A stretch of DNA of 64,000 bases from Taklimakanibacter sp021828105. GTDB taxonomy: Bacteria; Pseudomonadota; Alphaproteobacteria; Rhizobiales; Aestuariivirgaceae. The DNA is taken from positions 1-64,000 of the forward strand of contig JAKATG010000009.1 of the NCBI GenBank assembly GCA_021828105.1, in the 5' to 3' direction. Every line of letters begins with the position of its first letter. Position 1 is the stretch's first letter. Below the pieces are notes generated by a model. The model saw only the letters and a program-made list of their open reading frames with translations. It made no database searches and had not been told where the DNA came from. This document shows, piece after piece, positions 34,633 through 41,684 of this stretch. The translations under genes were made by a program, and so were the position numbers.

Positions 34633-35248
34633 GATCCCTTGCCGTAGTGCAAGGCGCAAGATGCCAGTTCGTTGTTCTCAACTCTTCATCTCCAACGGTG
34701 ACGACAAGCCCGCCGTCAGTCAGCCGATTGGCTCGAGCCGGCCCCACGACATACTGCCCCTGAGGTGGTGACCAGATCGGCCGCAGTTTGTCTGCGACGA
34801 TCTCGTAAATACCGTGTCTCCTGACAATCGCTGGCGTGCCGTTCGGCATCGTCACGGCATGGAACCAACCGGGATCGGATCTGTCTTCGGGAACGAGCTC
34901 GAACAGCGCAAGTTCGCCATGACGCGTTCCACGAATTTCATAGAGCCGGCCGCCGCCGTCAACAAAAGTACGCTCGCTCTCGATGGGACGGTTCATCCAG
35001 CCCCAGCCGAAAGGCGCGATGGCGGGCCCGTCAAGCTGTTCGACGGTTCGTCCGTCATACGAGAAGAGATGTCCATGCGCGTCGCTCATCAAAGCGGTGC
35101 CTGACGTCGTTACATCACCGTAGTGGCGGCGCATCCCAGTCCCCGGAATTGGGGAAAATACGCCATCAACCAGTTTCTCTTGATCACCGAGAAAGAGAAT
35201 GGCGCCTAGCGCCGGGCTGACCCGGCGATCGCCGATCTTTGCAACCAC
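34619..35248 (-). CDS. hypothetical protein, downstream part of a probably split gene
   Basis: A 209-residue frame beginning at GTG 35248 without a visible ribosome binding site. It is beta-rich with repeated Gly/Trp-containing strands (GHLFSYDGRTVEQLDG, RLYEIRGTRHGELALFEL, IYEIVADKLRPIWSPP), suggesting a propeller-like fold. Reading upstream in the same frame, the sequence continues ELKKRHNITRVVAKIG right where the gene at 35272-35643 stops, so the two look like pieces of one coding sequence. It overlaps the 3' end of pyk by 14 nt. Confidence 0.55.
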   Translation of the reverse strand: MVAKIGDRRVSPALGAILFLGDQEKLVDGVFSPIPGTGMRRHYGDVTTSGTALMSDAHGHLFSYDGRTVEQLDGPAIAPFGWGWMNRPIESERTFVDGGGRLYEIRGTRHGELALFELVPEDRSDPGWFHAVTMPNGTPAIVRRHGIYEIVADKLRPIWSPPQGQYVVGPARANRLTDGGLVVTVGDEELRTTNWHLAPCTTARDLNRG

Positions 35249-35271
35249 GCGCGTTATGTTGTGCCGTTTTT

Positions 35272-35643
35272 TCAGCTCGGCTTGAATGCGCTGTCATATT
35301 GCGCTCCAACGCCATAGAACCAGCCATTGGGCAGGACCAGTAGATTGAGCCAGCCCATATAGTCGATTCCCGACATCGGGACCGGCAGGTTGCTGATGCT
35401 GCCATCGGCGCCGATGACCCGCATTGCGTTACTATCGAGTTCGATCCTTAGGCCGAGCGACGCCACATCCGTCACCAAAGGATGAGCCTCGGGCCGCCAC
35501 CACGGCGGATCGCGATATTCCTGCTCCTTTGCCGTCGCTGGCACTGACGCGAGTTGCGTTGTGCAGTATTCCGCGGCTTCAGTCTCGCAAGCCGAAACCA
35601 GCGCGAGAACGATCCCAGTCACGATGGATGGTGCGCGGGTCAT
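35272..35643 (-). CDS. hypothetical exported protein, upstream part of a probably split gene
   Basis: A 123-residue frame with an N-terminal export signal and a possible lipobox (IVTGIVLALVSAC, Cys near residue 19). The body contains WRPEAHPLVTD and YMGWLNLLVLPNGWFYGVGA, with the same beta-strand character as the downstream piece. It ends FKPS followed by TGA, and a one-base shift in the preceding codons would join it to the 34619-35248 frame. No family is recognised. Confidence 0.55.
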   Translation of the reverse strand: MTRAPSIVTGIVLALVSACETEAAEYCTTQLASVPATAKEQEYRDPPWWRPEAHPLVTDVASLGLRIELDSNAMRVIGADGSISNLPVPMSGIDYMGWLNLLVLPNGWFYGVGAQYDSAFKPS

Positions 35644-35696
35644 GATGGCTGGCGCTGATTCATTTTCCAGTAAAGTGAGAGAAGCCCGAAGTTGGA

Positions 35697-36305
35697 CTAG
35701 ATCGGGCGCTCTTCGCTCTCGATCTCTTCGAGCGCGCGCTTGGCCCCATCCATATGCGGATTGAAGCCGAGCGCTTCTTCGAAGGCGGCGCGCGCCGCGC
35801 CGAGATCGCCCTGCTGGCGCTTGATCATGCCGCGACCGGAAAGGGCGCCGAAATGCCGGGGCTCGAGCTCCAGCACCTTGTCGATGTCGCTGAGCGAATC
35901 ATTGTAGCGGCCGATGATGAAATAGACTGTCGCCCGCTTGTTCCAGGCTTCGGCATAATCGGGATGCACCTCGATCACATTGTCGAGGATCGAAAGTGCG
36001 GCAGCGGTCTCATTCGCGGCGGAAGCCTTCATCGCCTGCGCGAGAAGCGCATCGGCCGTCGGGCTGTCCGACGTCATCCACAGCGACCAGATCGATTGCT
36101 CTATACGCTGGGCTTCCGCGTCATCGGCGCTCTTGATCAGGCGGGCGAAGAGCTTGTCGAGCTGCTCGGCCCGGATTTCCGCCGGCTTGAGCCGCGCCAC
36201 CGCCGGGATGGGTTGGGGACTGTCGTCACGCCCCGACTGGGCCTCGGCACCGGAGGCGAAGAGGAGAGCGGCAGATAGGACGAGAAGACCGCGCCTAAGC
36301 GTCAT
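35697..36305 (-). CDS. secreted TPR protein
   Basis: About 202 residues from ATG 36305. Signal peptide GLLVLSAALLFASGAEA, cleavage near residue 22. TPR units fill the C-terminal half: AALSILDNVIEVHPDYAEAW, RYNDSLSDIDKVLELEPRHF, and GDLGAARAAFEEALGFNP. It is expected in the periplasm as a protein-protein interaction module. Its function is unknown. Confidence 0.83.
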   Translation of the reverse strand: MTLRRGLLVLSAALLFASGAEAQSGRDDSPQPIPAVARLKPAEIRAEQLDKLFARLIKSADDAEAQRIEQSIWSLWMTSDSPTADALLAQAMKASAANETAAALSILDNVIEVHPDYAEAWNKRATVYFIIGRYNDSLSDIDKVLELEPRHFGALSGRGMIKRQQGDLGAARAAFEEALGFNPHMDGAKRALEEIESEERPI

Positions 36306-36341
36306 GGTCCCATTATACAATGCGCCAGTGCGGCAACAAAA

Positions 36342-36376
36342 TGATCACCGCCGCCGTGGCCCGGCGGCGGTGATCA
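36342..36376 (-). terminator. rpmJ terminator
   Basis: A perfect 14-bp stem TGATCACCGCCGCC/GGCGGCGGTGATCA (36342-36355 with 36363-36376) followed on the minus strand by TTTTG, 22 bp past the rpmJ stop. Confidence 0.85.
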
Positions 36377-36398
36377 CAAAACCGTGGACGATGAGGCC

Positions 36399-36524
36399 TC
36401 AGCCCTGGCGGGCCTTGAAGCGCGGATTGGTCTTGTTGATGATGTAAATACGCCCCTTGCGCCGCACCAGACGATTGTCACGGTGGCGTTTCAGGAGCGA
36501 TTTCAACGAGTTACGGATCTTCAT
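36399..36524 (-). CDS. rpmJ: 50S ribosomal protein L36, zinc-free form
   Basis: A 41-residue L36 starting MKIRNSLKSLLKRHRDNRLV and ending NPRFKARQG. It has the KGRIYIINKTNPRFKARQG end and lacks the zinc-ribbon cysteines, as in the YkgO-type L36 of alphaproteobacteria. Two small hairpins (GCCTC/GAGGC and CACCC/GGGTG) precede the start in the leader. It has its own strong terminator. Confidence 0.93.
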   Translation of the reverse strand: MKIRNSLKSLLKRHRDNRLVRRKGRIYIINKTNPRFKARQG

Positions 36525-36633
36525 GACAATCACCAAATAAATCGCACCCACCCCTTTGGGAAGGGTGCCTCTTTCGGAGGCGGGACCATAATGATATGGA
36601 CCTTCCCTGTCAATTCCGGCTGGATCCGTTGCG

Positions 36634-36843
36634 ATGCTCAACCCGCATTTCCTCATGACCCTCCTGGTGCTGGTGGCAGCACTTGGGGCTATTGCCCGGA
36701 TGGTCGTCTTGGAGAAACGTCCGCGCGACGACCTCAATCCCCGCCTCATTCCGACGACGCCAGTCCTGCTCGTCAGCGGCTTCGTGGCCTTATTGGCCTT
36801 CATTCATCTGGTCAATCTCGTCGGCGTCCACACCGGCCGGTAA
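36634..36843 (+). CDS. small two-helix membrane protein
   Basis: A 69-residue protein with two predicted membrane helices (LMTLLVLVAALGAIARMVVL and VLLVSGFVALLAFIHLVNLV) separated by a basic loop. No family is recognised with certainty; the composition and codon use look coding. The ribosome binding site is weak. It ends before a hairpin shared with the hsp20 gene. Confidence 0.6.
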   Translation: MLNPHFLMTLLVLVAALGAIARMVVLEKRPRDDLNPRLIPTTPVLLVSGFVALLAFIHLVNLVGVHTGR

Positions 36844-36854
36844 CGCATGCGAAA

Positions 36855-36880
36855 GGCGCCCGTGCGGATGCACGGACGCC
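36855..36880. terminator. bidirectional hairpin between small membrane gene and hsp20
   Basis: Stem GGCGCCCGTGC/GCACGGACGCC (36855-36865 with 36870-36880) with one mismatch, followed by TTT on the minus strand. It could serve both convergent genes. Confidence 0.7.
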
Positions 36881-36906
36881 CCTTAAGTTCAACAATCGGA
36901 CGCTGA

Positions 36907-37362
36907 TTAAGCCGCCTTCTTGCTCTCGATCACCTTGGGCTCGCTCTTGCCGCTGGTGACGGCGATCGTGCGCGGCTTCATCGCTTCCGGGATTTCGCGC
37001 TTCAGCGCGATGTGGAGCAAGCCGTTGTCGAGTTCGGCGCCCAGCACCTGCACGAAATCGGCAAGCTGGAACCGGCGCTCGAAGGCGCGCTGGGCGATGC
37101 CCTGATGCAGGAACTCGGTCTTCGCTTCGGTCTTGTCGGCCTTCTTGCCGCTGACCGTGAGCGTGTTCTGCTTCACTTCGACCGTGATGTCGTCCTGGCC
37201 GAAACCGGCGACCGCCATGGTCACACGATACTCGTCATTGCCGACGCGCTCGATATTGTAGGGCGGATAGGCCGGGACCTCGAAGCTTCCGGCATTGTCG
37301 AGAAGCTGGGCCAGACGATCAAAGCCGACAGTCGAACGATAAAGGGGGGAAAGATCAAACAT
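36907..37362 (-). CDS. small heat-shock protein, Hsp20 family
   Basis: About 151 residues from ATG 37362, eight bases after AGGAGG; an ATG at 37371 lies too close to that site. Alpha-crystallin domain about residues 38-130: DEYRVTMAVAGFGQDDITVE, KQNTLTVSGKK, FERRFQLADFVQVLGAELDN and GLLHIALKREIPE. It opens MFDLSPLYRSTVGFDRLAQL, as in rhizobial class A Hsps. An ATP-independent cytoplasmic holdase. The upstream region carries an RpoH-like promoter and a ROSE-like RNA thermometer. Confidence 0.93.
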   Translation of the reverse strand: MFDLSPLYRSTVGFDRLAQLLDNAGSFEVPAYPPYNIERVGNDEYRVTMAVAGFGQDDITVEVKQNTLTVSGKKADKTEAKTEFLHQGIAQRAFERRFQLADFVQVLGAELDNGLLHIALKREIPEAMKPRTIAVTSGKSEPKVIESKKAA

Positions 37363-37455
37363 TGTGCACATCCTCCTTGAGCAAGGTGCAGTTGCATTGG
37401 CCCGCCAGAATGACCGGGCCGTTCACGTTGCGGACCCGCCGAAGCGGCGCCCGCA
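37363..37455 (-). promoter_or_regulatory. ROSE-like RNA thermometer in hsp20 leader
   Basis: On the minus strand the roughly 90-nt leader has three hairpins: CCGC-TTCG-GCGG (37436-37447), GGCCCG/CGGGCC (37399-37404 with 37415-37420), and a final one at 37365-37390 whose TGCAC/GTGCA base encloses CTTGCT facing the Shine-Dalgarno AGGAGG. The TTGCT-anti-SD element immediately before AGGAGGAT is the hallmark of ROSE elements, known in rhizobial small heat-shock genes. Folding was done by eye. Confidence 0.65.
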
Positions 37456-37461
37456 CAACTC

Positions 37462-37489
37462 AAATAATTTTTTTGCGCGCGTTTTCAAG
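37462..37489 (-). promoter_or_regulatory. RpoH (sigma-32) promoter of hsp20
   Basis: On the minus strand CTTG-N17-ATTATTT, against the alphaproteobacterial RpoH consensus CTTG-N17/18-CYTATNT (one mismatch). The expected start of transcription near 37455 gives a leader of about 93 nt, just fitting the ROSE-like structure. Confidence 0.65.
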
Positions 37490-37666
37490 AGGTCAGCCCG
37501 GCTTAGATTCTTACAAATAAAACAAAAGCTTACCGGGCAAGCGGCGCGGCTTCGAATGAATGCAGAATGAACGCGGGCTTCGCATGCCGTTCAGTTACGA
37601 GGCCGTAATGTCGCGCCCATCGATGGCGAAGGCCATCACCCCGAATGATCGGTCAAGGAGAGATCA

Positions 37667-38014
37667 ATGTTCAAGATTCTTGTCGCTGCTGCTGCGCTGA
37701 CGGCTGCGGTTGTCACGACCGCGCCGGCTCAGGCGAAGACCAATATCGACTTCAACCTCGGTATCGGCGTCGGTGTCGGCGGCTATTATGGCGGCGGTTA
37801 TTACGGTGGCGGCTATTACCCCGTCTATGGCGGCTATTATGACGGCATCAGCTGCTGGAAGGCCAAGAAGATCGTGCAGAACCACGGCTTCTACAAGGTC
37901 TACGCCATCGATTGCCAGGGCAAGCACATGCGCTTCAAGGCCAAGAAGAAGGGCACCCCCGTCATCGTCACGGTCAACCGGTGGGGCAATATCGTCGGCG
38001 TCAACTACATCTAA
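37667..38014 (+). CDS. secreted PepSY-like protein 1 of 3
   Basis: A 115-residue protein with a signal peptide (FKILVAAAALTAAVVTTAPA, cleavage at AQA near residue 24). After a Gly/Tyr-rich linker (residues about 40-62) comes a domain of some 55 residues: ISCWKAKKIVQNHGFYKVYA, then DCQGKHMRF, with two cysteines about 20 apart. The same domain ends the next two genes. It resembles PepSY-type folds. Ribosome binding site AAGGAG. A strong terminator follows, so it can be transcribed alone. Confidence 0.8.
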   Translation: MFKILVAAAALTAAVVTTAPAQAKTNIDFNLGIGVGVGGYYGGGYYGGGYYPVYGGYYDGISCWKAKKIVQNHGFYKVYAIDCQGKHMRFKAKKKGTPVIVTVNRWGNIVGVNYI

Positions 38015-38032
38015 TCCAAGCTTCAGTAGGAA

Positions 38033-38057
38033 GGGCGCTCTTCGGAGCGCCCTTTTT
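38033..38057 (+). terminator. Rho-independent terminator
   Basis: Perfect stem GGGCGCTC/GAGCGCCC with loop TTCG, followed by TTTTTC. Confidence 0.93.
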
Positions 38058-38171
38058 CTTTGACGGCGCGAACCTACATAAGAAGTGAACCGTGAATGAA
38101 TTCCAGCGTGGGACGCGGTTCAGATGCAGTCTGACATGTTTGTGCGCAGACTGAGTATCGACGGAGCCGTT

Positions 38172-38537
38172 ATGACTGCCAAATTGCGTTACACTTTTCT
38201 CCTCGCCGCCTTGTCACTACCGGCGGCGATCTCTTCCGCGGCCCATGCGGACTCCCAGAAAGGCGGTTACACTTGGCCGTCCACTTATGACTTCTTCATG
38301 CCCTATGGCACGAAGGATGGCGGCCCGGTCTATGCCAAGCCTGGATATGCCGGCGCGAGCTTGACCCTCACTTGCAAGGAAGCCACGGGCATTCTCAAGA
38401 TGCGCGGCTATCGGGATATCGCGGAGCTCAGCTGCTCGGGCAATGTCTACCGCTTCGAGGTCAGCCGCGTGGAAGGCCGTTTCATCATCGACCTCGATCC
38501 GCGCACGGGCGACATCGTCAAGCGTCAGCAGATTTAG
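38172..38537 (+). CDS. secreted PepSY-like protein 2 of 3
   Basis: About 121 residues from ATG 38172 (GGAG upstream; ATG 38124 is an alternative). Signal peptide YTFLLAALSLPAAISSAAHA. The C-terminal domain LTCKEATGILKMRGYRDIAE, then LSCSGNVYRFEVSRVEGRF, aligns position for position with those of the neighbours at 37667 and 38868, including both cysteines. The middle (GGYTWPSTYDFFMPYG) is unique. Probably periplasmic; function unknown. Confidence 0.78.
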   Translation: MTAKLRYTFLLAALSLPAAISSAAHADSQKGGYTWPSTYDFFMPYGTKDGGPVYAKPGYAGASLTLTCKEATGILKMRGYRDIAELSCSGNVYRFEVSRVEGRFIIDLDPRTGDIVKRQQI

Positions 38538-38698
38538 TCCGCGGGCCCCGATTCGGGCGGGAACTTTATCGAAAGCCCTGGATTTTCTCCAGCCTGTTCA
38601 TGCCTTGAGAAGGCTTCGGGCCGCCGCATTTTCTTCATGATCCGCGCGCAACTTGGCGCCGTCCCATGGAGAAGTGCGTTGTGGTTGAGGAGAGGGGC

Positions 38699-38855
38699 AT
38701 GCTTAGAACAATAATGGCGGCAGGGGCCTTGTCCCTTGGCCTGGTAGTGGCCAGCCCCATGCGTCAGGCGCGCGCTGATTCGTGGCGACTGCGACGACGA
38801 CAGTGATGACTATCGAGAAGAATATGCGGGGAGTGGCGACGCTCTCGCCTTTTGA
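38699..38855 (+). pseudogene. small secreted ORF, apparently frameshifted
   Basis: ATG 38699 follows GAGGAGAGG. It encodes a textbook signal peptide (MLRTIMAAGALSLGLVVASP, then QARAD) but stops at 38804-38806 after 35 codons. A one-base shift after the cleavage site opens RGDCDDDSDDYREEYAGSGD, ending at TGA 38853-38855, 12 bp before the next gene. So a small acidic secreted protein seems to have been broken, or the read has an indel. Confidence 0.4.
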
Positions 38856-38867
38856 GGAAATATTGCC

Positions 38868-39398
38868 ATGCTGATCAGGCTCGGACTCATCGCGGCAGCT
38901 TTGGTATCCATGACGGTGGCCTTCGCGGCCAGCGCGGATGCCGGCCAGCGCTGGAAGATGAGATATTACTCTTACGATCCGGACTATGATTTCTATTACG
39001 GTCCTGAATACGTGCCGCAGCCGCGCTACTACCGTTACTTGCGCGACCGTCCCGCCTACTACGAGGAAGACGAGGACGATTATGCCTATGAACCGGACTA
39101 TTACGAGCCGGAATACATACCGCCGCGCAAGAAGCGCAAATCCTACGCCCGGCCGCAGATCGAGACGAAGCCTGCCCAAACGCGGCCCAAGACGCAGGCC
39201 GCCAAGAAGAAGCCGACCGCCATCTCCTGCGCCAAGGCAGGTCAGATCGTCTCGGGCTATGGTTTCAAGGGCGTCGAGCAGGTGAGCTGCAAGGGCCAGG
39301 TCTATGCCTTCAATGCGACCCGCGACGGCAAGCCTTTTTCGGTCAAGCTCAGCGCCGCCTCGGGCGAGCTGACCGAGGTCAAGAAGCTCAAACAATAA
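38868..39398 (+). CDS. secreted PepSY-like protein 3 of 3
   Basis: A 176-residue protein with a signal peptide (IAAALVSMTVAFAASADA, cleavage near residue 25), a Tyr/Asp/Glu-rich middle (many DY and YY pairs, residues 30-85), a Lys/Gln/Thr linker, and the shared C-terminal domain ISCAKAGQIVSGYGFKGVEQ then VSCKGQVYAFNATRDGKPF. The two cysteines match those of the two upstream paralogs. Preceded by GAGG. Probably periplasmic or surface-associated; function unknown. Confidence 0.82.
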   Translation: MLIRLGLIAAALVSMTVAFAASADAGQRWKMRYYSYDPDYDFYYGPEYVPQPRYYRYLRDRPAYYEEDEDDYAYEPDYYEPEYIPPRKKRKSYARPQIETKPAQTRPKTQAAKKKPTAISCAKAGQIVSGYGFKGVEQVSCKGQVYAFNATRDGKPFSVKLSAASGELTEVKKLKQ

Positions 39399-39406
39399 TC
39401 TCGAGA

Positions 39407-39437
39407 GCAAGGAACGGAGCCCGCTTCCGTTCCTTGC
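39407..39437. terminator. hairpin after the PepSY-like cluster
   Basis: Perfect 12-bp stem GCAAGGAACGGA/TCCGTTCCTTGC (39407-39418 with 39426-39437), no clear T run; probably a terminator or mRNA-stabilising hairpin. Confidence 0.65.
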
Positions 39438-39474
39438 CGCCGTGCCCGGCATCATGTAAGCGCTGTTGGAGGCC

Positions 39475-40449
39475 ATGAACGAGCACCAGCGCTTGGATCA
39501 GATTCTGAAAGCCCCTTTGATTCCCTTGACCCCCCTTCCCGGCAACGGCCTGCCGGAAGGCCTGGTGAGTTCCACCGTCACCGCCAAGGACGGCCGCAAG
39601 CTCAGGGCCGCTTACGTCATACCGAGCTCGCCGAAGGGCACGGTGGTGCTGCTCTGCGGGCGCGGCGATTTCATCGAACGCTGGTTCGAGACGATCGCGG
39701 ATTTCATCCGCCGCGGCTTTGCCGTCGCCACCTTCGATTTTCGCGGCCAAGGCGGATCGGAACGCGTTTACACCGACCGCTATCGCGACGGCGTCAAGAA
39801 CTTCGCCGAATATGACGACGACTTCGCTTCCTTCATGACGCAGGTCGTCCTGCCCGACTGCCCGCCGCCCTTCTTCGCCGTCGGCCATTCGACCGGCGGC
39901 CTCATCCTGCTCCAGGCGCTGACGCGGCGCACCTGGTTCGAGAGGGCGGTTCTTTCCGCGCCCCTGCTCGGTGTCGATGTCGGCATCTGGCCCTTGCCGC
40001 TGGTTCGCTTCCTGTGCTGGACTTTTCCCAAAGTGGGCCTTGGCCGCCTCTTCCTGCCCGGCCAGAGCAAGCGACCGCTCGCGCCGCAGAATTTTCCCGG
40101 CAATAATCTGACCAGCGATCAGCGCCGTTTCCAGCAGTCGACGAAGACGCTGGTGGAACAGCCCGACCTCGGTGTCGGCGGCCCCACTTTTTCCTGGCTC
40201 CATGCGGCGCTCAAATCGATGGACCGGATGGCCGCCGAAGGCGCCAAGGCGACATTCCGCGCGCCGATCCTCATCGTGGCGGCGGGACGCGACCGCGTCG
40301 TCGACAATGAGGCGATCCGCCGGTTCTGCGCGGCGGCCACCGGCGTGTCGCTCGCCTTCATTCCGGAAGCCCGCCACGAGATCCTGTTCGAGCGTGACAG
40401 CATCCGCGAGCAGTTCTTCGCCGCCTTCGAAGCCTTCACGACTGGATAA
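39475..40449 (+). CDS. alpha/beta hydrolase (lysophospholipase-like)
   Basis: A 324-residue alpha/beta hydrolase. The nucleophile elbow is GHSTGG (Ser at about residue 139), with the strand FAVATFDFRGQGGSERVY before it, typical of PldB/monoacylglycerol-lipase-like enzymes. The catalytic acid is in the APILIVAAGRDRVVDN region and the final His in PEARHEILFERD. No signal peptide, so it is cytoplasmic. ATG 39475 sits only 2 bp after GGAGG; TTG 39466 is an alternative start. It overlaps hisN at the 3' ends by 14 nt. Confidence 0.88.
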   Translation: MNEHQRLDQILKAPLIPLTPLPGNGLPEGLVSSTVTAKDGRKLRAAYVIPSSPKGTVVLLCGRGDFIERWFETIADFIRRGFAVATFDFRGQGGSERVYTDRYRDGVKNFAEYDDDFASFMTQVVLPDCPPPFFAVGHSTGGLILLQALTRRTWFERAVLSAPLLGVDVGIWPLPLVRFLCWTFPKVGLGRLFLPGQSKRPLAPQNFPGNNLTSDQRRFQQSTKTLVEQPDLGVGGPTFSWLHAALKSMDRMAAEGAKATFRAPILIVAAGRDRVVDNEAIRRFCAAATGVSLAFIPEARHEILFERDSIREQFFAAFEAFTTG

Positions 40450-41227
40450 GCGCAAGCGCCTCTTCGTGAAGGGCGTGCGAGCTGGCGGCGACCACATTGC
40501 CGCCCCGTGCCGCAGGACCCCGCTCCCATGTCGTGACGATGCCGCCTGCTCCTTCGATGATCGGAATCAAGGGCGCGATATCATAGGGCTGCATATGCGC
40601 ATCGAGGGCGAGATCGGTCTGGCCGGCGGCGAGCACGCAGAAGAAATACGCATCGCCGCCATAGCGCGTGAACCGCGTGGCCTCGGTCAAGCGCTTCAGC
40701 ACGGCTTTCTCGGCGGCGCTGCGATAAAGCTCGGGCGCGGTCGTGGTGAAGGTCGCTTGCGACAGGGGCCGCGCCGCGCGGGTGTTGAGCTTGCGGGACG
40801 TGCCCTGATGCAGCGACCATGCGCCTTGCGGATTGCCGTAGAAGGTCTCGCCCACAAAGGGCTGATTCATGACGCCGACCATGGGCCTCTCCTCGAAAGT
40901 GAGACCGATCAGCGTGGCCCAGGTCGGCATGCCTGAGATGAAGGCGCGCGTGCCGTCGACCGGATCGAGCACCCAGGTGAAGCCTGACCGGGCAGGCTTC
41001 AGCCCATATTCCTCGCCGTGAATGCCGTGATCGGGATAGCGCTCCTCGATCATGGCCCGCATGATTCGCTCTCCCGCCCGGTCGCCCTCGGTAACGGGGT
41101 CCCATAGCGCGCCGGATTTGACATCGATCTCTATGTCTTGGCGAAAGAAGGGAAGAATCGCCTCTGCGGAGGCGCGGGCGAGTTCGAGGGCGAATTGGGT
41201 GAGGTCGGTCCAGTTCTGCGCGGTCAT
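40436..41227 (-). CDS. hisN: histidinol-phosphatase, inositol-monophosphatase type
   Basis: A 263-residue enzyme of the IMPase superfamily. Metal ligands are visible: Glu72 in GEEYG, Asp88 and Asp91 in WVLDPVDGTRAF, and the distal Asp in DAHMQPYDIAPL. The combination DPVTEGDRAGE and QPYDIAPLIPIIEGAGG is that of HisN-type histidinol-phosphatases, which replace the HAD-type enzyme in many alphaproteobacteria for the penultimate step of histidine synthesis. A generic inositol-phosphatase is the alternative. Confidence 0.88.
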   Translation of the reverse strand: MTAQNWTDLTQFALELARASAEAILPFFRQDIEIDVKSGALWDPVTEGDRAGERIMRAMIEERYPDHGIHGEEYGLKPARSGFTWVLDPVDGTRAFISGMPTWATLIGLTFEERPMVGVMNQPFVGETFYGNPQGAWSLHQGTSRKLNTRAARPLSQATFTTTAPELYRSAAEKAVLKRLTEATRFTRYGGDAYFFCVLAAGQTDLALDAHMQPYDIAPLIPIIEGAGGIVTTWERGPAARGGNVVAASSHALHEEALALIQS

Positions 41228-41571
41228 GGCGGGCTCTGTTTCGGCGCTTTCGCTAAGCTTATGAATTCGATCAGTTTTATGGAGTTAGTACAAACTGGGG
41301 TCGGGTCCTTGTGATCTACGGGAACCCGGTCGATGGCTCAAGCGGTGAAGTTTTGCTGCGACGCAGCAGAATTATCCCCTGTCTCAGGCATGCATTACCC
41401 GCATATCCTTTATCCAAAGATGTATGGATATTTCCCGGAATAAGTAAATTTATGCAATTAAAACAAATAGATAACTCATATTTTGCCGATCTGCATTTTC
41501 TTAAAGATGTATAAGATTATTCACTTCGATTGACTCTTTCGCTTGAAATTTCGCTGCTGCACTGCCAAATA
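41228..41571. other. gene-free, partly AT-rich stretch
   Basis: No supported gene in 344 bp. Between about 41400 and 41520 the sequence is much richer in A and T than the surroundings. One 67-codon frame crosses it (41311-41514) but has no ribosome binding site or recognisable content. The segment may be a promoter or protein-binding region for the sRNA candidate that follows. Confidence 0.5.
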
Positions 41572-41663
41572 GACTGCGTGAGACGGAGACGTCTCGCATG
41601 CCCTTCCTGGGCGTTTCCTCCCTAGACTTGGGCCGGTTCACGAAAGTGATACCGGCCTTTTTT
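41572..41663 (+). ncRNA. candidate sRNA with orphan terminator
   Basis: The plus strand carries a hairpin with arms GAGACG and CGTCTC near 41580-41598, an unpaired stretch containing TTTCCTCCCTAG (41614-41625) with an anti-Shine-Dalgarno CCTCCC, and a strong terminator (41631-41663). No plus-strand gene precedes it, so the terminator needs its own transcript. A possible promoter is TTGAAA-N17-CAAATA upstream, with a weak -10. Same layout as the 4611-4710 sRNA. Confidence 0.5.
41631..41663 (+). terminator. orphan Rho-independent terminator
   Basis: Stem GGCCGGT/ACCGGCC (41631-41637 with 41651-41657) followed by TTTTTT on the plus strand. The only protein gene nearby is convergent. Confidence 0.82.
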
Positions 41664-41684
41664 CTTGGCCTTTTCTGCTCCGCT

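Noticed and set aside
41311..41514. 67-codon frame across the AT-rich patch
   Set aside because: No ribosome binding site and no recognisable content; the sequence is more easily explained as regulatory.
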